From assembly GCA_977017575.1 (NCBI GenBank), contig CDRNVI010000143.1, positions 310,001 through 374,000 of the forward strand: DNA of 64,000 nt. The letters run 5' to 3'. Under the pieces are notes generated by a model. It did not search any database, was not told where the DNA came from, and worked only from the letters and a program-made list of their open reading frames with translations. The position numbers were made by a program, and so were the translations under genes. Origin of the DNA: Paramoeba atlantica. Lineage: Eukaryota; Discosea. Shown in pieces: positions 48,388 to 58,170 of this stretch (position 1 is the stretch's first letter; each line of letters begins with the position of its first letter).

Positions 48388-48790
48388 AAGAGAGGGAGAG
48401 AAGAAAAAGAGAAAGAGAGAGAAAAGTGAGAGAGAAAAGTGAGAGAGAAAGAAAGAAAAGAAAAAAAATCATCAAAACAGTATAATTTATTCAAAAAATA
48501 ATCAGAAGAAAAAAAAGAAAAGAAAGAAAAAGAAAAAAGAAAAGAAAAAGAAAAGAAAAACATTTGAAGAAGATCAGAGAGTTGTGCAAAATTAATTCAA
48601 CAGGCATTGCCCACTGAGATAGTTGTCCACCAAAAGCCTTTTTTAACAAATAATAGAGAGAAGAGAGAGAGAAAGAAAAAGCGGAAGAGAAAGAGAAAGA
48701 GAAGAGGAGAGGAGAGAGAGAGGAGAGAAGGAAAGAAGGAGAGAAGGAGAGAAGGAGAGAATGAGAAAGAGAGAGAAGAAGAAGAAGAGA
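48225..48790 (+). repeat. GA-rich tracts
   Basis: AGAAAGAAA, (GA)n and GGAGAGA units at 48230-48460 and 48655-48790, separated by a mixed spacer. A short (CT)n run follows at about 48870. No gene. Confidence 0.9.
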
Positions 48791-48960
48791 AGCAAACAGA
48801 GGCCACCCTCCTCTCCCATTCTCTCTCCTCCCCCCCCAAGAACCCCCTCCCCCCTTAAACACACACACACTCTCTCTCTCTGGAACCTTTTCGCTTCCTC
48901 CCTCTCCTCCCTCTCCTTCTTCCCCTCCCTCTTTCGTGAGCCAACAAAAAAAAAAACCAT

Positions 48961-48981
48961 CCGGACCCAAAATAGAGGTCC
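48961..48981. repeat. Short palindrome GGACC-N11-GGTCC, copy 3
   Basis: CGGACCCAAAATAGAGGTCC with flanking bases, identical in its core to 23319-23338. It lies about 490 bp upstream of the second 5S sequence; the first pair lies about 350-400 bp upstream of the first 5S gene. Confidence 0.7.
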
Positions 48982-49466
48982 ATCATTTCCTGTTTCAGTT
49001 TTTTTTGTGGGTTTGTGGTTTTTTCTCCTTTTCTCTTTTTCTCTTTTTCTCAGTTATTTTTCTCTTTTCTTTTGGTGGTTGTATCTCTTTCTTTCTGTTT
49101 TTTTTTTACATCCTTTTCTTTTCCTTTACTTCTTTCTTCTTCAAGACCATCACTCTCTCTCTTTCCTTGATTTGTTTTTTGTTTTTTGTTTTTCATTTTC
49201 TGTTTTATGTTTTTCCTTTCAGTCCTGCTCCTTTTATTTTAGATTAAAACAAGTTTTTTCTTCTGAGAAAAGAGAGTTGAAACAAGAAGAGAGATCACAA
49301 AGAAATTTTTTGACAAACCTTTGTCCAAAAACAAAATTGAGGTTTTTTCTTTTCTCTCTTCTTTTCCTCTCTTTTTTCTTTTCTCTTCTCTCTTCTCTTT
49401 TCTTTTTTGTTGATTTTGGATAATTGGATTGATAAAAAGGAGAAAAAAAAGAAAAGAAAAGAAAAT
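48982..49466 (+). other. Pyrimidine-rich flank of second 5S copy
   Basis: T/C tract, then TTTTGGATAATTGGATTGAT and an A/G run, homologous in order to 23340-23686. No gene. Confidence 0.5.
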
Positions 49467-49585
49467 GTCTTTGGTCATACCCAGTTGAAAGCACCTGATC
49501 CCATCAGAACTCGGAAGTTAAGCAGCTGTGGGCTTGGTTAGTAGAATGGTGGGTGATCACATTCAAATCCTGAGTGCTGAAGACC
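49467..49585 (+). pseudogene. 5S rRNA copy with CpG decay (probable pseudogene)
   Basis: Colinear with the 23687-23805 gene over 119 nt. All six differences I count are C-to-T or G-to-A, and five lie at CpG sites: TTCGG to TTTGG, CCCGAT to CCTGAT, CTCGG to CTTGG, TTCGAA to TTCAAA and CCCGAG to CCTGAG. The sixth is GACCAC to GATCAC. The ACTCGGAAGTTAAGC core is unchanged. It could still be transcribed, but the pattern is that of a methylated, unselected copy. Confidence 0.8.
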
Positions 49586-49725
49586 TTCTCTTTTTTTCTT
49601 CTTTTTCTTTTTCTACTCTTTTTTTTTTTTTCAAAATTTTAAAATTCTCTTTTTTTCTCTTCTCCTTCCCCCCCCCTTGTTCTTCCATTTTTGTTTTCCA
49701 TTGTGATTGTGGGTATTTGTTTTTT

Positions 49726-49771
49726 CATACTCTCTGGGTTCAAATTTTCAGATTCACATCCAGAGAGTATG
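49726..49771 (-). repeat. 47-bp hairpin family, copy D (inverted)
   Basis: CATACTCTCTGGGT and ATCCAGAGAGTATG arms. The minus-strand loop (GTGAATCTGAAAATTTGA) matches the loops of A and C. It lies 140 bp after the 5S pseudogene. Confidence 0.85.
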
Positions 49772-50400
49772 CAAAAATCCAAATGAAAAAAACACAAAAA
49801 CATTGTCCTCCCAGATGAAATCTTCCAAAAGGGAAAAAGAGAGGAACCAAAAAAAGAATTACCAGAGAAAAGACAAAGGGAAAACAGCAGTGAGAAAAAA
49901 AAGAAAAAAAAGACAAGACAAAAAAAGGGAAAGACAAAAGAAAGAAAAGAAAAAAGGAGGAAAAAAACAGATGAGAAAAAAGAAAAAAAGAAAACCCAAG
50001 AAAAGAAAGAAAAAAAAAGAAAACTCAAAAAAGGGAGACAAAGGAAAAGAGAAGAGAAGGAGGAAAAAACCTCTCTTTTTGATCAGCCAGAACACCCCTC
50101 TCCTCTCCCCTCTCCCTTGAAACATCCCCCCCCCCCCCAACCCCTCCTCAAAAAATTATGGTCATGACATTTGTGGTTGATATCACCATCCCTTTTGCCC
50201 CCCCTCCCCCTCCCCTCCCTTTGCATTCGAACACACCCCACCAATGTGTGAACAGAAAAAGGCAGTTGTTCAAGTTAGTTTGGAAGCTCCCTCAACTGAG
50301 GTCACATCAAGTGGAAAAGAGAATGAAAGAAAGGAAAAAAAGAGAGGGAGGGGGAACTGAAGAAGTCGAAAGAAGAAAACTGAAGAGGGTGAAGAGGAGA
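49772..50400. other. Low-complexity, no gene
   Basis: A/G tract to about 50070, a C-rich run near 50130, then mixed sequence. The 87-codon plus frame at 50158 has no recognisable domain. Confidence 0.5.
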
Positions 50401-50573
50401 GAACAAGAATTGCCATATTAAGACTGTCTTAAGACTGTTTTATTTGGAGATTTTATGAACTTGATTCAGTGCCAATATTTATACTTAAATCCATCAATGT
50501 CACACTGAAGGTATCTTCCAAATAAAACAGTGTGAAACCATTCAGTATCTTTTTCTTCCTCTTGTTTCTGAAA
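50401..50573 (+). repeat. DIRS left inverted terminal repeat
   Basis: Begins GAACAAGAATTGCCATATTA and ends at GTTTCTGAAA. It contains two AAGACTG motifs and CCAAATAAAACAG. It is the reverse complement of the right repeat with few changes. It probably carries the promoter. Confidence 0.9.
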
Positions 50574-50606
50574 GTTGTAGAAGAGTTTGCTCACATTTTT
50601 CTCAGG

Positions 50607-51434
50607 ATGGCAGCAACTAAAAAGAAGGGAGGAAAATCAACTCAAGATCAGATGGAAATGATGAAACAGTTACAAAGTTCTCTGTTGGAAGTTACCCGTA
50701 CAATCGCCGATTTGAAAAACGCCCAAGAGTCAGAAACTCACGTGAGAAAAGAGAGAGAAGCAAAAGAAGATGAACAGAGAGAAGAGAGGGAAAGAGAACC
50801 TCAAATAATACAAGTTATTGAAAAGAGAGACAACCCTGATTTCGAACGAAAATGGGGCAAGATGATTTCGATGCTTAACCCCGACACTTTTCTTGACGAG
50901 GTCGGTGGTGGCGAATGCGACCTCCCACATGGCCCTTGGGAGGTAATGTATTCAGACTCAGAAAAGTCTACTATCGAAAAGAAATCGCTCTTGAGGGTCC
51001 AAGTCCCAGTATTGCGAGAGGCTACTTGGGACCTGGTGAAAGCTGACCCTTCACTGAAGGCTAATGCTGAGGCTGTGAAAGCGGCTATGCAGGCTGACAA
51101 AGGAATCTTCAACACCTGGCTCCATTGTATTGACGAGCTCAAACCTTTGTTTGAAGAAGATTCTGGCAGTGAAGTGGATATTTCAAAGCTTAGAACCCGG
51201 ATGAATCGTCTCTCTACACTGTTATTGATGAATATGTCCAAACATCATACTGCTTTTGTAAACCAGGGGCGCAAAGCTATGAAGACTAATTTGATAACTC
51301 ATCAGGAAAAGATTTACGCTGATGCTGAAGGGGAGAGACTGATTGAAGAATTTCATCATAACAAATCCTTGGCTGAAGCGATAGTTACAGGTGTTACAGC
51401 CTTTTCGAAAAGAGGTGCTCGGGGGAATGGCTGA
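50607..51434 (+). CDS. DIRS ORF1, gag-like protein
   Basis: 275 residues starting at the ATG after TTTTTCTCAGG; the upstream in-frame extension lies inside the terminal repeat and is unlikely to be coding. The N-terminus is basic (MAATKKKGGKSTQDQ), then coiled coil (MMKQLQSSLLEVTRTIADLK) and a highly charged stretch to about residue 75. The rest is a mixed helical domain (MLNPDTFLDEVGGGECDLP, AMQADKGIFNTWLHCIDEL) as expected of a DIRS gag that packages the RNA. No zinc knuckle is seen. Its stop overlaps the ATG of the next ORF in the sequence ATGGCTGA. Confidence 0.75.
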   Translation: MAATKKKGGKSTQDQMEMMKQLQSSLLEVTRTIADLKNAQESETHVRKEREAKEDEQREEREREPQIIQVIEKRDNPDFERKWGKMISMLNPDTFLDEVGGGECDLPHGPWEVMYSDSEKSTIEKKSLLRVQVPVLREATWDLVKADPSLKANAEAVKAAMQADKGIFNTWLHCIDELKPLFEEDSGSEVDISKLRTRMNRLSTLLLMNMSKHHTAFVNQGRKAMKTNLITHQEKIYADAEGERLIEEFHHNKSLAEAIVTGVTAFSKRGARGNG

Positions 51435-53475
51435 AACCGGAAGCCTTATGGCAGACAAAGACACAACTCCCACGAAACTGGCTATGCCCAGAGTCCCCCT
51501 TTTCAGCAGACGGTTACTTTCGATCACAACCAGAGTCGGGGGGGGTCCCCGGCCAAGGCCAACGGGGGAGGGGCCGAGGCCAGAGGGGTTCCAGGATGCT
51601 CTCCCACAACTAAGATTCTCGTCACCTCTTTTGAAGGCAGGAAGGATTCAAAAGAAGCATTTCCTGGGGGTATGGACGAGCATAACAAGAGACAAGTGGA
51701 TACTGAAGACCATCCAGCAGGGGGTGAAAATCCAATTATATGCCCAGCCAACTATGCAGCCTGAGCCAAGAGAATGGGATTGGGCCAGTGCAGACGAAAA
51801 AGACTTCGAATGGTTAGAAATGGCCATCTCATACGACGCTATAGAAAGAGTTCCGCTCGAAAAGCAAGGTCAGTCTGGCGAGGTCATCCACAACCTTGTT
51901 TGCGAAGTGAAAAAGGGCAGGATATGCTCAAATGTCAAGACTCTCAACCTGTTAGTCAAGAAGATGAATCTCAAAATGCCAAGCCTGAAGGATGTCCGAG
52001 CTCAGTTTCAGAAAAACGATTGGATGATAAAACTGGATCTTTCCAAATTCTATTGGGCGACTTTGATCAAAAGCTCTCACAGGAAATTCTTCTGCTTTCG
52101 CATCGATGGGGTCCTCTGGCAATGGAGGGCTCTCCCATTCGGGTTCGTCAACTCAATGCAGATCATGGCAAGGATAATGGCTCCAGTTGTGAACAAACTA
52201 GCCTCCTTCGGTATTCGAGTTGTGAATTGGGTTGACGACTTTGTACTCCTATTGGGCCCCAACAAGGAGACTGCCTTCCAGCGGGCTCAAAAGGCAGTGG
52301 ACCTTCTTGCTACACTTGGTTTTATTATAAACCAAGACAAGAGCAGTCATTCTCTCACAAAGTCAGTCCTGTTTCGAGGATTCATTTGGAACACAGTCAC
52401 CATGAAAATCGATCTTCCTCTAGAGAAAAAGAAAGATTGGCAAACAGCTGCCAGGATGATCAACCTGAGTCAGACAAGGGCCAGCGATGTAGTGTCTCTG
52501 ATCGGGAAAGTTCAATACTCAGCTCAGATATTCACCCACCTGGTAGCCTGGTTGGTGGAACTCCAAATTGCAAACAATCATGCAATAAATGCCAATGGCC
52601 GAGGTGCAGTTTATGTCCTTCCAGATGCAGCCAAAGAGGAAGTCCGACATTGGAGAAAAAGAGATCACATCCTTTTAATGCCAATGAATTTCAATGGACC
52701 ACTTGTAGAAACAATGGGAGACGCAGGTCCAATTGGCTATGGTTTTGAAGGGTTCGAGGCGATTGCGGGCTTATAGACAGTGGAAGAAGCCCAGAGAAGT
52801 CCAAATTGGAGGGAAATCCACACATGGTCGCTACAGATTTACCAATACCATCTCCATCTTGCAAAGAAAGTATCAGTCTACTCAACCAATTCAGTAGTTG
52901 CGGCTTGTTACATCAGAAAGGTTTATGCAAAGACTCCAGAACTCTCTCGATCAGCAGCAGAAACAGTCAAATTCATGGAAATCCATGAGATCATCCAGAT
53001 CCCAAGGATTGTGTCCCAGGAGGAGATCAAATCAAGCGACATTCTTTCCAGACTCAAGGAGAAGAACGAATTGACCCTATCCAAGGAGTTCCTCGACCAA
53101 TGGCTGGCTTGGTGTCAGATTCATCCATCGATAGATCTATTTGCATCCTGATTTTCAGCAAAGATGATGAGGTTCTACACCAAGATCCCAGACGATCAGT
53201 CCCTAGGGACCAATGCCCTTTTTCATTCTTGGAACAGCAAGATCCCATACATGTTTCCACCACCAATTCTCCTTTTCTGGACAATCTCAAAATTTCTGGA
53301 CGAATGCAAACTTGCAGTCATAGTGTACCCCAGAGACCAATCCAGAAGATGGCACCAGTGGATACCAGAATTAGCTTCCGACACATCAACAATCCCCCAG
53401 GGAGCAATCACAGACTCTCAAAACGCTCCTATCGACTCTTCAATCTGGAGGATATCAGTGATCCAAAACTCTTGA
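51427..53475 (+). pseudogene. DIRS pol: reverse transcriptase, RNase H and C-terminal domain, with two in-frame stops
   Basis: A single frame from the ATG at 51427. RT region: KNDWMIKLDLSKFYWATLI (motif A), RALPFGFVNSMQIMARIM (motif B) and VVNWVDDFVLLLG (motif C). RNase H begins around GDAGPIGYGF. The frame is cut by TAG at 52774-52776, where a tryptophan (TGG) is usual in this family, and continues unbroken with RSPNWREIHTWSLQIYQYHL to SSDILSRLKEK and IDLFAS. A TGA at 53149-53151 follows; the frame then continues with GTNALFHSWNSKIPYMFPPP, the conserved DIRS segment after RNase H, to 53475. Both stops are single-base changes, so the copy either depends on others or has just died. The ORF overlaps gag by 8 nt and the recombinase by 376 nt. 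Confidence 0.88.
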
Positions 53476-54473
53476 AGATTGAAGAGGGTTGGTCTGAGGA
53501 GGCCATCGCCATGATCTTTGGTTCAGTTAAGCTCACCACGTGGAAGGATAGATCCAAAGTTTGTTCCCAATTCAAGGATTATCTGCATCACCTTCACAAA
53601 TCCTCCTTTTCAGAAGTGGACATTGGCAATTTTTTGGCACGAAAATTTACCAGATCAGGTGATCAATTTTGCTCTGCTCAAACTGCCCTATCTACTACTA
53701 TCTACCTCAACACTGGTTTTGACTTATCGAAAGAAATCCACTTTTCAAGACAATCGAAAGGGGCCTCTGTATTGAAGCCTAAATCCCCCAAATTTGATGA
53801 TATGTGGGACCTCTCAATTCTTATGAAACACATGAACGGTGTTTTCTGGTCTGACAAACCCAATATATCTGCTCGCACCAAGGCAAATGTTCTGCTGCGG
53901 ATTTCTATAGCGGGACGAAATTCGGATGTGGCTCATATTTTCCAGGATTCCATTGTATGGACTGAAGACACGGTATTGTTTTGTTTCTACGAATGGAAAA
54001 CTAAACATGTAGAAAAAGTCAAGCTCTCACGCCCATTGATTGTCAAGAAACTTCCCAACAAGTTTGCAAACATTTGTCCCTTCCGAGCTCTGAGGGTTTA
54101 CGTGAATCTGCATTGTAATGACTACCAAAGAATGAATTCCAAGGGCATTTGGTTGGATTATAATGGAACGAAAGAAGTCAAACCTAGCACGCTAGCGAAA
54201 TGTACCCGTGATTTGATGAGAGATGCTGGAATCGATCGAATCTTCGGCTCAGTGACCATTAGACATGCCACCATCACCTTTTGGCAGAATCTTGGCATCC
54301 CAATTGGCACGGTCATCGAGAGGACTGGACACAAATCAATACCTCTTATCAACAAATACTACAACAAGTCGTCCATACAACAGGATATTTTTGCCGATGT
54401 CTTCGAGAGGATACGCAATGATGAGAGTTCAGACGAAGAGTCAGAGGATGTTCGCGAATTGGAACAGTCTTAA
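53100..54473 (+). CDS. DIRS tyrosine recombinase
   Basis: 457 residues from the ATG at 53100, overlapping pol in another frame; the first 110 or so residues may be only the overlap and a later start is possible. It integrates the circular cDNA. Catalytic region: RISIAGRNSDVAHI (box-I arginine, about residue 268), TIRHATITFWQNLG (box-II region, about 385), ERTGHKSIPLINKYY (GH motif and nucleophile Tyr, about 405-417). The N-terminal SAM-like core-binding part includes TTWKDRSKVCSQFKDYLHHL. The acidic C-terminus (DESSDEESEDVRELEQS) ends inside the internal complementary region. The frame is fully open. Confidence 0.88.
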   Translation: MAGLVSDSSIDRSICILIFSKDDEVLHQDPRRSVPRDQCPFSFLEQQDPIHVSTTNSPFLDNLKISGRMQTCSHSVPQRPIQKMAPVDTRISFRHINNPPGSNHRLSKRSYRLFNLEDISDPKLLKIEEGWSEEAIAMIFGSVKLTTWKDRSKVCSQFKDYLHHLHKSSFSEVDIGNFLARKFTRSGDQFCSAQTALSTTIYLNTGFDLSKEIHFSRQSKGASVLKPKSPKFDDMWDLSILMKHMNGVFWSDKPNISARTKANVLLRISIAGRNSDVAHIFQDSIVWTEDTVLFCFYEWKTKHVEKVKLSRPLIVKKLPNKFANICPFRALRVYVNLHCNDYQRMNSKGIWLDYNGTKEVKPSTLAKCTRDLMRDAGIDRIFGSVTIRHATITFWQNLGIPIGTVIERTGHKSIPLINKYYNKSSIQQDIFADVFERIRNDESSDEESEDVRELEQS

Positions 54474-54544
54474 TATGGCAATTCTTGTTCTTTTATGTGT
54501 TGGTCATGTTCAATGACCCAAACATGAGAACAAGAATTACATAT
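54465..54544 (+). repeat. DIRS internal complementary region
   Basis: The first part (CAGTCTTAATATGGCAATTC..) is the reverse complement of the element's left end; the second (TTTTATGTGTTGGTCATG to AATTACATATT) is the reverse complement of its right end. This is the diagnostic DIRS circle-junction template. It overlaps the recombinase stop codon. Confidence 0.93.
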
Positions 54545-54580
54545 TCTCACCCACCCACCTCTCCACTAACGACTTCAAAA

Positions 54581-54787
54581 TTTCAGAAACACACGAGAAA
54601 AAGATACTGAATGGTTTCATGCTGTTTTATTTGGAAGATACCTTCAGTGTGACATTGATGGATTTAAGTATAAATATTGGCACTGAATCAAGTTCATAAA
54701 ATCTCCAAATAAAACAGTCTTAAGACAGTCTTAATATGTAATTCTTGTTCTCATGTTTGGGTCATTGAACATGACCAACACATAAAA
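54581..54787 (-). repeat. DIRS right inverted terminal repeat with extension
   Basis: From TTTCAGAAAC through CTGTTTTATTTGG to the outer end AACATGACCAACACATAAAA. The outermost ~45 bp (CATGTTTGGGTCATTGAAC..) have no partner in the left repeat but do match the internal complementary region, as in DIRS-1. Confidence 0.9.
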
Positions 54788-55890
54788 GAAGAAGAGGAAG
54801 GAAGAAAAAACAAAAAAAAAAAAACAACCAATTATCAAGCTGACAAAGAGTATCTTTTCACCCTTTCTCTTTCCCGAAAAATTAAGGGATCTAAATCAGC
54901 GGCTCAACTGCTTTTTTGTTTTGTTTTGTGAAAGGAGGAAGAGAGAAGAGAGAAAAGAAAGAGAGAGAGAGAAAGAAAGAGAGAGACTACTTTATTCAGT
55001 AAAAGTTTGTGTTTGGGTTGTTGAATTCAAGGGATCTCCTCTTTTCCTTTGGTTTTTTTGACCTTTCATGGTTTGTTTCTTTTGTTTTTCTTTCTTTCTT
55101 CTTTTCTTTTTTTTTTTCATCTTTTTGGATTTTTGTCTCAACCTTCCTCAGTTGTTCTGTGGTTTTTTTTTTTTGTCTTTTCAAACTTTTTAAACTGCTG
55201 TTTTTACATTTTTTCTCTTTTTGAATGTATTTTGGTGACCCCCCAAAAAAAATCATATTTGAAGTGGAGGAGGGAGAATGAATACAAGAAAGAGAAAAGA
55301 GAGAGAGGCAGGAGGAAGAAAAAAAGGGATTATTGCCTTTTCAAAAAGTAATTGTTAGATTTAATAAAAATCAATTTATTCAAATTTTAAAGAGCAAGTG
55401 AGTGGGTGATGTTCCAGCCCCCCCACTCCTCTTTTTTTGTTGTTTAAAATCGAATTGTTTTGTTGAGAGAAATAAGAATGAGAATTTTATTTGTGACTCC
55501 ACAGAGTGGCACAAAGAATGCATTGCTTTTGAAGCATTTCAAGTGAATCAACTCATAAAACAAAGATTTATTTTTGAGAGAGTGAGCTGGTGTTTGCATC
55601 TTCGTTTTGGTTCTCAACCCTCCCCTTCAAAATTGTGAGAATGGATGTTTACCCACTCTAAGCACCTCCCATCAACCCTGACAACAGTGCAATAAAATGT
55701 GAGAGTTTAAAGTTTCCATCCTGGAATAAAGGACCTGGACTGGTGGGGTCGTGAATGCCTTTTTTGTGCCATTCAAGAGGAATTTATTCTGGGGATGAAG
55801 GTCTGTTTGACTGAAAACCATGATCATGTCATTCACCAAATGAGGAAGACCACATCTTTCTCTGTTTTTTTGGTCTCTGTTCTCCTGCTG
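54788..55890. other. Intergenic, no gene
   Basis: AT-rich and T-rich simple sequence with an A/G run at 54940-54985. Short frames at 55.0-55.6 kb have no recognisable domain. Confidence 0.45.
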
Positions 55891-55899
55891 CTATTCCTG

Positions 55900-57100
55900 T
55901 CTTCACCATCAACTTGACTTGACTAGATGGTGGGTCACTTGTTCATCCTTCTTCTCCTTGTAGAAACTCAAGATCTTCAGCAGTAAGATTTCTCATCTTG
56001 TATTCAATCTTGACATCTCCATGATCATCAAAACATTCAGTGTATTCAAAGGCTTGTTGTGTTTCTCCTTGTCTTCTTCAGAGTTGGTGAGCACTTCAAC
56101 CACATTGAACATTGTATTGAGAGCCTGCATCAGTTCAAAGCCTTAGCCTTCTCACATGGGCTTGGTAAACTTGATTGGGGATTCTTGGCGCTTTGTGGAC
56201 AAGTCACCTTATTGGTAAAACAGGATTCCAGAAGGAAGTTGGAAATCACAAGGGACCAATTCCCACCACATTTCCCCAAATCCAAAAATTTCGCTTTGTA
56301 TCGACTACCCTACTCAAAGTTCTCACCAAAGGCTTAGATAAGGTCCGATTCGTTGACTGAGCCTCTATTAACCTTATGTTTCTTCATGAGTTCAAATTTC
56401 GAATACCTCACCCCCATCCAAAAAGTCTTCCTCCTCTTCAAGTTGCCCCAAGTGCTTGTTGAAAGACCATCTAGGATAAAGAGGGGGTCCACAGTGCCTC
56501 AGTCACCATCTCCCAACTAATTGAATCCAGCAAGGTAATATAGAGCTTCAGATCATCTCCAAGTTCCTTCACATTTGACCCAATCTTCTGGGTCCGGCTT
56601 ATCTTTCACTTCTTAACAGAACGAAGACACTTCTTTCAGAGCAGCAAAGTTGTAATCCTTCACCAGCTTTTTAAGGCTCTCTTTCTGCAACTTGTTGTAG
56701 ACTGAAGCAGGACATGGGGTGCTTTAAGACAACAGGTTGATATTTGAGAGATCTGCCTCTTCATGGTCAATAACTCTCCACTCAAAGTGTTGGTAATCAC
56801 CTCTGAGAAGTTCTTCAAAGCTTGGAGCTTCCTCCTTTCCATTTCCATGGATATATGAGGCCCCTTTTCTGATACCAAAATTCAAAGGAAACAAGTTTGA
56901 GATTGACACAATGTAAAACACCAACCAGACAGTTTGGGGGGGGGGGGTTCAGGGTTTCCAAAACACCCTCTGCACCTTTATTGCTCTCCAAATTGTCCTG
57001 TGCAAGGATGTCAAAAATTCCAGATTGAGGAATTTTGTTGTACACAGCCACACACTCTTTGAGGATTATTTGAGAGACCACAGAATAGATGCTCATTGTT
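55900..57100 (-). pseudogene. Unidentified decayed coding region
   Basis: Minus-strand coding-like patches occur in sequence but in changing frames with stops: IILKECVAVYNKIPQSGIFD then ILAQDNLESNKGAEGVLETL (57060-56940), SLKKLVKDYNFAALKEV (about 56650), NVKELGDDLKLYITLLDSIS (about 56550) and ELMQALNTMFNVVEVLTNSE (about 56110). I do not recognise the family. It looks like one long protein gene of a mobile element or a dead host gene. Confidence 0.35.
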
Positions 57101-57599
57101 CACTGTAATGAAATAATCGACAATTTTTCTTTTTTGATGAGATTGACATCAATCAAGTTGTGATGATATTGGTTGGTGAAAAAGAGAGCGATGGAGTGGT
57201 GATTCTGGAGATTAGATCCAGTAGTCTCTTGTTGATGCAAGTGAGTGGGCTGGGATGCCCAGAAATCACACATATGATGGGATTGATGGATGATGCTGAA
57301 GCTGATTTGTCAACACCAGGAACCAGAACCAGGTTTTTGTTTAGATGAAGATGATATCACCCCACATTCAATTTACTCATAAATTCATCAAGAAACTGAC
57401 ACGAAAGTCACACCACAAAATGATTTGTGAAGTTCAACACACTGTATTGAGCTGCTTGTGATGAGATGGATCCAAAATTGAGAGAACAAGAGAGCAAATT
57501 TGCGACCTTTCAAAAAGTGATGGCAGCAGACTGTTTTCTTTCTTGGAATTTGGTGGGGGTAATGGGTGCACACTAACTTGTCAAGAATCGAAAGCAAGC

Positions 57600-58170
57600 C
57601 AATAAAAACACCTTTATTCCTTATCATGCTTTTGTTGTGTCCCACACAAAGTCAGAGAGATACTAAAACGCTTCATCAATTCCTCAAAAGCACCCAAGGC
57701 AAACCCTCCAACATGAAAAAAAGGTCTTGTTCAACCCTTCAGGGAAGGAGTATCAATTCCAATATTGAATCATTTTCTTTGCTTCTTCAGAAGTTAGAGG
57801 AGTTACAGAAACTGTCCATTTTGCTGGATCTTTTTGTAATTTTGTTCTTTTTGCTGATCGAGCTTGCTGTGCAGTTTTGAATGCAAGATTATTGAACAAA
57901 TTGATCAATCGTTGTTGTGAATCATAAACCTTCTCCATAATTTGTTTTGTGATGTTATTCCACAAATTTTTGAGAGACTGGTCCTTGTAATTGTTTCTGT
58001 TGTCTTTTCAAACATTGAATGCAAACTTTGACATTATCAAGCAAATTTTTGTGTTTGTTGCAGTTTCAACCTGAAACTCAAAGCTTGATTCTTCTGGAGA
58101 AACTTTTCAAATGTGCACAAATGGCATTCTTCTGGTGGCTTGAGGGTGAGTTTTCTTGATTTTGTCTTCA
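57600..58170 (-). pseudogene. Crypton recombinase relic, copy 2
   Basis: The minus-strand frame LWNNITKQIMEKVYDSQQRL then INLFNNLAFKTAQQARSAKR and SVTPLTSEEAKKMIQYWN aligns with the 11.1-kb recombinase (IWNSVAKQINEKFF..., FEDPAFKAARAARDTAR, SASAVTAEEAIVMVNVWG). Upstream, ICLIMSKFAFNV matches EICRVMKKFAFNM; downstream, GLNKTFF...VCLGC matches GLNMTLF...LCLGC. It is broken by several stops and the catalytic core is lost. Confidence 0.7.

Larger units (their letters stand above)
50401..54787 (+). mobile_element. DIRS-type tyrosine-recombinase retrotransposon, structurally complete
   Basis: About 4.39 kb with inverted terminal repeats (50401-50573 and 54581-54787), an internal complementary region next to the right repeat (54465-54544), and three overlapping ORFs: gag-like, RT/RNase H and tyrosine recombinase. 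This is the DIRS-1 layout, in which a cDNA circle is formed through the complementary region and integrated by the recombinase without target duplication. The ends are fixed by the internal region, where GGCAATTCTTGTTC (left end) joins TTTTATGTGTTGGTC (right end) directly. CpG is retained and two of three ORFs are open, so it is the youngest element here. Confidence 0.93.
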
